Part shown: in pieces, positions 60,085 to 64,000 of the stretch
Position numbering within the stretch: the first letter of the stretch is position 1
How the letters are laid out: each line of letters begins with the position of its first letter
Origin: Moorena sp. SIOASIH
Lineage (GTDB): Bacteria > Cyanobacteriota > Cyanobacteriia > Cyanobacteriales > Coleofasciculaceae
Reading direction: 5' to 3'
Length of the DNA: 64,000 nt
Assembly: GCF_010671925.1 (NCBI RefSeq)
Contig: NZ_JAAHIH010000004.1
Span: 1,075,234-1,139,233 of the forward strand
Position numbers and translations under genes: made by a program
The notes under the pieces: model-generated
What the model was told of the DNA's origin: nothing
What the model saw: the letters and a program-made list of their open reading frames with translations, nothing else
The model's database searches: none

Positions 60085-61485
60085 ATGATTTTGGAGGATA
60101 GACCCATTAATCACTCTCAAAGCCCGATAAATCCCCAATCTCTGTCCCAGGAAAACGAATCGGTTCTCAAGATTTGGGGTAGAGCGTCTCTCCACGGACA
60201 GGTAAAAATTAGTGGAGCTAAAAATTCTGCCTTGGCAATTATGGCAGGGGCTTTACTGTGTTCTCAAGATTGCCGACTGCGTAATGTGCCGTCCCTAGTA
60301 GATATCGAGCGGATGAGCCAGATTCTTGCTGCTGTGGGAGTGAAGCTCAAACGCAGTGGTGACATCTTAGATTTAGATGTCAGCCATATCGGACAATCAA
60401 AAGCTCCCTATGAGTTGGTTAGCCAGCTGCGAGCTAGCTTTTTTATCCTTGGTCCGATGCTAGCGCGATTGGGAGTGGCACGGATACCACTGCCTGGTGG
60501 CTGTGCTATTGGTGCTAGACCAGTAGACCTCCATGTCAGGGGTCTACAAGCTATGGGCGCTCAGGTTCATATTGAGCATGGCATTGTCAATGCTTATGTG
60601 AAAGGAACAGGTAACAACAAGCTAAAGGGGGCAAAAATCTACCTGGATTACCCCAGTGTCGGGGCAACGGAAACTCTGCTGATGGCAGCCACTCTGGCAG
60701 AAGGGGAAACCACTATTGAAAATGCGGCTCAAGAGCCAGAAGTGGTGGATTTGGCGAATTTCTGCGGAGCGATGGGAGCTCAAATTCGTGGTGCTGGTAC
60801 TAAAACTATTACTATCTCTGGGGTTTCCAGTTTACATTCGGTGGACTACCCGATTATTCCTGACCGGATTGAGGCTGGTACTTTCTTGGTAGCTGGGGCA
60901 ATTACCCACTCTGAACTGAGCCTTTACCCAGTAGTACCGGAACATTTAACTGCTGTGATTGCTAAGCTACAGGCAATTGGTAGTGAGGTGATGGTTGAGG
61001 AACCCAATCGCTTACGAATTATTCCCAATAAACTAAGGGCAACGGATATTGAAACCTTGCCTTATCCTGGATTTCCTACGGATATGCAAGCCCAGTTTAC
61101 GGCGTTGCTGGCTCTGAGTGAAGGAAACTGTGTGGTTAGCGAAACGGTTTTTGAAAATCGGCTGCGTCATGTTGCCGAATTGAATCGCATGGGGGCGGAT
61201 ATACGGGTTAAAGGGAATAATGCGATTATCCGAGGTGTGCCAATGTTGTCCGGAGCACCAGTAGTGGGTACGGATTTACGGGCATCTGCTGCACTTGTGG
61301 TCGCTGGGTTAGCGGCAGAAGGAATAACTACGATTCAAGGACTCCGTCATTTAGACCGGGGTTATGAAGACTTGGAGGGTAAACTCCGACAACTTGGTGC
61401 TAGAGTAGAACGGGTTCCGGCTCAGATAGAGGAAGAGGAACTTCCTCCGACTCCCACTAATGCCATGACTGCAACACAGAAGTAG
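60085..61485 (+). CDS. murA: UDP-N-acetylglucosamine 1-carboxyvinyltransferase
   Basis: 466 residues. After a 27-residue variable N-terminus the core starts LKIWGRASLHGQVKISGAKNSALAIMAGALL. The catalytic cysteine is in PLPGGCAIGARPVDLHVRGL. GATETLLMAATLAEGETTIENAAQEPEVVDLANFC, PDRIEAGTFLVAG and GFPTDMQAQFTALLAL follow. It transfers enolpyruvate from PEP to UDP-GlcNAc, the first committed step of peptidoglycan synthesis, and is the fosfomycin target. Full length. The C-terminal Glu/Pro-rich tail is extra. Confidence 0.96.
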   Translation: MILEDRPINHSQSPINPQSLSQENESVLKIWGRASLHGQVKISGAKNSALAIMAGALLCSQDCRLRNVPSLVDIERMSQILAAVGVKLKRSGDILDLDVSHIGQSKAPYELVSQLRASFFILGPMLARLGVARIPLPGGCAIGARPVDLHVRGLQAMGAQVHIEHGIVNAYVKGTGNNKLKGAKIYLDYPSVGATETLLMAATLAEGETTIENAAQEPEVVDLANFCGAMGAQIRGAGTKTITISGVSSLHSVDYPIIPDRIEAGTFLVAGAITHSELSLYPVVPEHLTAVIAKLQAIGSEVMVEEPNRLRIIPNKLRATDIETLPYPGFPTDMQAQFTALLALSEGNCVVSETVFENRLRHVAELNRMGADIRVKGNNAIIRGVPMLSGAPVVGTDLRASAALVVAGLAAEGITTIQGLRHLDRGYEDLEGKLRQLGARVERVPAQIEEEELPPTPTNAMTATQK

Positions 61486-61493
61486 TCATACTC

Positions 61494-61575
61494 ATTAGTC
61501 ATTAGTCATTAGTCATTGAGAAATTGTTAATTGTTAATTGTTAATTCTGATCAATTTTCAATTTTCAATTTTCAG
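61494..61575. repeat. AGTCATT, GTTAATT and ATTTTCA heptamers
   Basis: Three successive 7-mer arrays in the 80 bp between two convergent genes. Confidence 0.92.
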
Positions 61576-62479
61576 TTTTCAATATGTCTACTAGAGCTTG
61601 TTTTACTGTGGAATACTGATATTCCCATCCATAACTAGTGGTTCGTTTGGGTAGCACCTGTTGACCTTCCAAGACTACTACGGCTCCTTCTCCCAGAAGG
61701 GCTTCTAGGGCAACACTGGGAACTGGTAACCAGGAGGGACGATTGAGAACGTCTCCAATGGCGTTACATAATTCAGACATCAAGACAGGATTGGGAGCTG
61801 TGGCATTGAAAATCCCTTCCATGTCTGGTCTGGTTAGGGCAGCTATGATTAAGTTCACTACATCATCTCGGTGAATCCAAGAAAACCATTGGCGACCGGT
61901 ACCAATTGGCCCTCCAGCAAACATTTGAAAGGGGGGTATCATTTTGGCTAAGGCACCGCCATTGCCCAAAACTATACCGAGGCGCAGAATCACTAGTCGC
62001 ACATCAGCTTCTTTGACTTTCTGGGCTTCCCCTTCCCAGGCTTGACAAACCTCTGCCAGAAAGTCCTCTCCAGCAGGACTTGTTTCATCAAAGGTTACTG
62101 TTTCACTAGTGCCGTAGTAACCAATGGCAGAAGCGTTTACTAATACCGTGGGTTTAGGGTCAGCAAGGGCGATCGCTTCCACTATTTTTTGGGTACCTAA
62201 TTGGCGGCTATTGAGGATTTCTTCCTTACGGGCTGGTGTCCAGCGCTCCTCAGCAATCGGGGCTCCGGCTAAATTGACTACACCATCACAGCCTGCGATC
62301 GCATTTTGCCAATCCCCTGATTCGGTGGCAGTGTAGGCAATATTTTCTATATTGGGAAATTGCGCCGTAGCTTTAGCTGAGTCACGGGTTATAATAAAGG
62401 GTTGATGTCCTTCTTCCTGTAGACGCTCTACTAAGCGGCTACCGACAAATCCTGTTGCTCCAGTAATTGCGACTTTCAT
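61565..62479 (-). CDS. TIGR01777-family NAD(P)-dependent epimerase-like protein
   Basis: 304 residues of the extended SDR type. It starts KVAITGATGFVGSRLVERLQEEGH (GxxGxxG, 7-13) and contains GCDGVVNLAGAPIAEERW, the SAIGYYG catalytic Tyr (about 128), VILRLGIVLGNGGALAKMIPPF and WFSWIHRDDVVNLI. This is the YfcH/SDR39U1 group, whose reaction is not established. A DUF1731-like C-terminal segment, SWLPVPSVALEALLGEGAVVVLEGQQVLPKRT, completes the family architecture. Full length, isolated. Confidence 0.9.
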   Translation of the reverse strand: MKVAITGATGFVGSRLVERLQEEGHQPFIITRDSAKATAQFPNIENIAYTATESGDWQNAIAGCDGVVNLAGAPIAEERWTPARKEEILNSRQLGTQKIVEAIALADPKPTVLVNASAIGYYGTSETVTFDETSPAGEDFLAEVCQAWEGEAQKVKEADVRLVILRLGIVLGNGGALAKMIPPFQMFAGGPIGTGRQWFSWIHRDDVVNLIIAALTRPDMEGIFNATAPNPVLMSELCNAIGDVLNRPSWLPVPSVALEALLGEGAVVVLEGQQVLPKRTTSYGWEYQYSTVKQALVDILKTEN

Positions 62480-62520
62480 ACTTCATCCTTGATACTCTAT
62501 ATCGTGTCCGATAGCACACT

Positions 62521-62656
62521 AGACCTCTTGCATAAGTCTCATAAACCGTGGGTGTTGACAAGGCAAAAGGCAAAAGGAACCCACCCCTAACCCCTCCCAG
62601 GAGGGGAAGGCAAAAGGGATAGATTTTGATTTCATATTTATTTTTGCAAGAGGTCT
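62521..62656. mobile_element. MITE, 136 bp, with 3-bp target duplication
   Basis: 12-bp perfect terminal inverted repeats AGACCTCTTGCA / TGCAAGAGGTCT are flanked by ACT on both sides (62518-62520, 62657-62659). The interior carries GGCAAAA 7-mers and CCACCCCTAACCCCTCCCAG followed by GAGGGG, which looks like a nested repeat. Confidence 0.88.
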
Positions 62657-62720
62657 ACTCATGGCTTAGATTAACCTGGAACGGAACCCGAAAACGGGGG
62701 GAAATGTGTAGGATGGGCAA

Positions 62721-63107
62721 TTATCCTTCAGTTGGTGGTTTGCTTTCACCGTAAGCCATGCCGTTGGCTTCAGCGTACCGATTCATGAAGCGCATGAAGC
62801 GTTCCCAATGGTCGTCTTGATCAATTTCAACTTTACACTCCACTCCTGCTAGCTCATCTCCTTCTGGACCACCGAAGCGAAATTTTATTGAGGATGGAGT
62901 CATATTAATGACCCCTTCTTCGTCTGTTAAGACCATTGATTGAGAAAATCGGTTTCTATAACTGTTGAATTGTTCAATCGCCTTTAAGCTTTCAAAGGTC
63001 ATCAAGACGATGCGGGCTCCTGAGCTTCGGTTTTTTCTGAGGCTGACGTTACTCAGCTGTTCATAAATACCGTCAAAGAATTGGATGGATGGTGTTGAGG
63101 AGTTCAT
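62721..63107 (-). CDS. psb28: Photosystem II assembly factor Psb28 (Psb28-2 like)
   Basis: 128 residues. IQFFDGIYEQLSNVSLRKNRSSG, MVLTDEEGVINMTPSSIKFRFGG and the C-terminal DDHWERFMRFMNRYAEANGM match Psb28. The N-terminus TPSIQFFDGI and length fit the Psb28-2 paralogue more than canonical Psb28. It binds transiently to PSII assembly intermediates (CP47-containing RC47) at the cytoplasmic face of the thylakoid. The gene stands alone. Confidence 0.92.
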   Translation of the reverse strand: MNSSTPSIQFFDGIYEQLSNVSLRKNRSSGARIVLMTFESLKAIEQFNSYRNRFSQSMVLTDEEGVINMTPSSIKFRFGGPEGDELAGVECKVEIDQDDHWERFMRFMNRYAEANGMAYGESKPPTEG

Positions 63108-63344
63108 TTGAAATCTAAAGACATGGTTAAATTTTAGTATATCGCCTGAGGAGGGGTTGACAAAATTATTTTTATAGGTATCCGGGAGTCGGGAATCGGG
63201 AGTCGGGAATCGGGAGTCGGGAACAGGGAACAGAGAATATAGGGTAAGCCCAAGACAAATTAAGCCAAAATCTGATATAGAGCAAGGATTATGACCAGAT
63301 TAAGCGTTGATTCTCATTACTATTGCACTATTATCAAAAGGTAA

Positions 63345-63530
63345 GCATATGCGCTACGCGCAGGCTACGCCAACAGCTATCAGCTATCAGCATCAGCTAA
63401 TGCGCGTTGGCCCACACTAATTGAGGTGTTTATGGGGAAAGTGCCAGCATCGAAGCCTGTGCCACGCTACTAATCGGTGCTTTTGAATAAAATAAGCTGA
63501 CCGCTGAGTGCTGACTGCTGAATGCTTACA
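63345..63530. repeat. Repeat block: CGCTACGCG, CAGCTAT, TTTTGAATAAAATAAG
   Basis: GCGCTACGCGCAGGCTACGC, CAGCTAT 7-mers (63375-63390), a copy of TTTTGAATAAAA (63480) and CTGACTG 7-mers. The rest of 63108-63540 has only a short GGGAGTC/GGGAATC 7-mer run (63185-63222). Confidence 0.85.
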
Positions 63531-63539
63531 TCAAAAGTA

Positions 63540-63921
63540 TTGAGAATACCGCCTCTTTATTGATTCTTGCCCTTACCCTGTCAGGGTTAGTCGGGGGAAG
63601 GTAATTGACTGGGCCATTCAAAATTATGGTCAAGCTGTAGTATTAGTCATGGAACTGATATCTACAACTCCTGAAAAAGTCGAGATTTATCTGCAGCTTT
63701 ATCCAGCTAGGAATTCCACGTATCTCCCACCAGGTTTACAGGTGGTTGTACTGAATAAATCAGAAACCAGTTGTATGGAAGAAGAAGCCAGAAGTGCTGA
63801 TTACTGGTTACAGCTTCATTTCGATGTGCAATTAACAGAAAGATTCAGTGTCAGATTGGCTTTGGGGTATACTAGCATCACTAAAGCGATGCAGCGCCGC
63901 CAAAGGGGGTTCCCCCCATGA
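63540..63921 (+). pseudogene. DUF1822 C-terminal remnant, 3' end replaced by a repeat
   Basis: The frame is open before the ATG at 63649 and reads GKVIDWAIQNYGQAVVLVMEL. It continues with TPEKVEIYLQLYPARNSTYLPPGLQVVVL, EEEARSADYWLQLHF and ERFSVRLALGYTSIT. This is the C-terminal domain of the cyanobacterial DUF1822 family (function unknown, often near regulatory genes). The N-terminal part is absent and no upstream start is visible. The last codons (KAMQRRQRGFPP) come from a GATGCAG-type repeat at 63886 that replaces the normal end. Confidence 0.65.
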
Positions 63922-63937
63922 GCGACTGCATCAAGAA
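63886..63937. repeat. GATGCAG palindromic element
   Basis: GCGATGCAGCGCCGCC, then GGGGGTTCCCCCC, then GCGACTGCATCAAGA. Related to 26927 and 31143. Confidence 0.85.
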
Positions 63938-63979
63938 CAGTTTTTAGTCTAAGTTGCTCAAGTTTCATAGGAGATGACA

Positions 63980-64000
63980 ATGCTCATAGTCAAAATGAAA
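63980..64000 (+). CDS. Possible start of a gene running off the window
   Basis: AGGAG (63969-63973) is well spaced before an ATG at 63980 (MLIVKMK); an in-frame ATG two codons earlier (63974) overlaps it. Only seven codons are visible, so nothing can be said of the product. Confidence 0.3.

Overview
The window looks like chromosome from a filamentous, repeat-rich cyanobacterium. A Psb28 photosystem II assembly factor, an NrtS-type nitrate carrier, a DUF5340-like protein, a DUF1822 remnant and many copies of the HIP1 octamer GCGATCGC support this. The density of 7-nt tandem repeats and small palindromic or MITE-like elements recalls large marine filamentous genomes such as Moorena or Lyngbya. 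That genus-level guess is inference only.

Layout. Positions 1-17334 hold an exopolysaccharide/cell-surface locus, almost all on the minus strand: a GT4 (cut by the window edge), a Wzc/CpsD-like copolymerase-kinase, two GT2 enzymes, an anchored glycoside-hydrolase-like protein, an AP-superfamily hydrolase (plus strand), two further GT4 enzymes, a FemAB/CelD-type acyltransferase and a WecE sugar transaminase. Related genes lie at 31711-34056 (pyruvyltransferase plus a PP-loop enzyme) and 51280 (WecG/TagA). Positions 18317-28939 hold housekeeping and transport genes: a CNT nucleoside transporter, an ABC exporter, the DAHP synthase aroF, a degenerate DinG-like helicase, an AstE/AspA-type hydrolase and a decayed UPF0175-DUF3368 toxin-antitoxin pair. 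A solo TnpB transposon (28940-30485) follows, then a HAD phosphatase broken by a small repeat.

Positions 34421-38000 hold two MglA/Arf-like GTPases, a roadblock/LC7 protein and a protoglobin-like protein, which may form a sensory GTPase module. Positions 38286-44000 hold a saccharopine-dehydrogenase-like enzyme, a LuxR regulator, a ClC channel, NrtS and an aminodeoxychorismate-lyase-like enzyme. A 1746-residue hybrid histidine kinase fills 44699-49939. The remainder carries ftsE, wecG/tagA, a class V aminotransferase, trpC, lpdA, a secreted jacalin-like lectin, an rRNA/tRNA methyltransferase, tRNA-Leu(CAG), murA, a TIGR01777 epimerase, psb28 and a DUF1822 fragment.

The most striking signal is the roughly 320-nt leader of aroF. 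It encodes two successive short peptides packed with Tyr, Phe and Trp codons. Each is followed by an intrinsic terminator, and in each case the last codons of the peptide can pair with part of the terminator to form an antiterminator. This is what two complete aromatic-amino-acid attenuators in series would look like, placed before the first enzyme of the shikimate pathway.

A second theme is repeat invasion. One palindromic repeat family sits inside three protein genes: in frame in an ABC transporter linker, as the C-terminus of AroF, and as a stop-bearing insertion in the HAD phosphatase. Several MITE-like elements with clear terminal inverted repeats are present, two of them with target-site duplications. 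Nearly every short tandem array has a 7-nt period.
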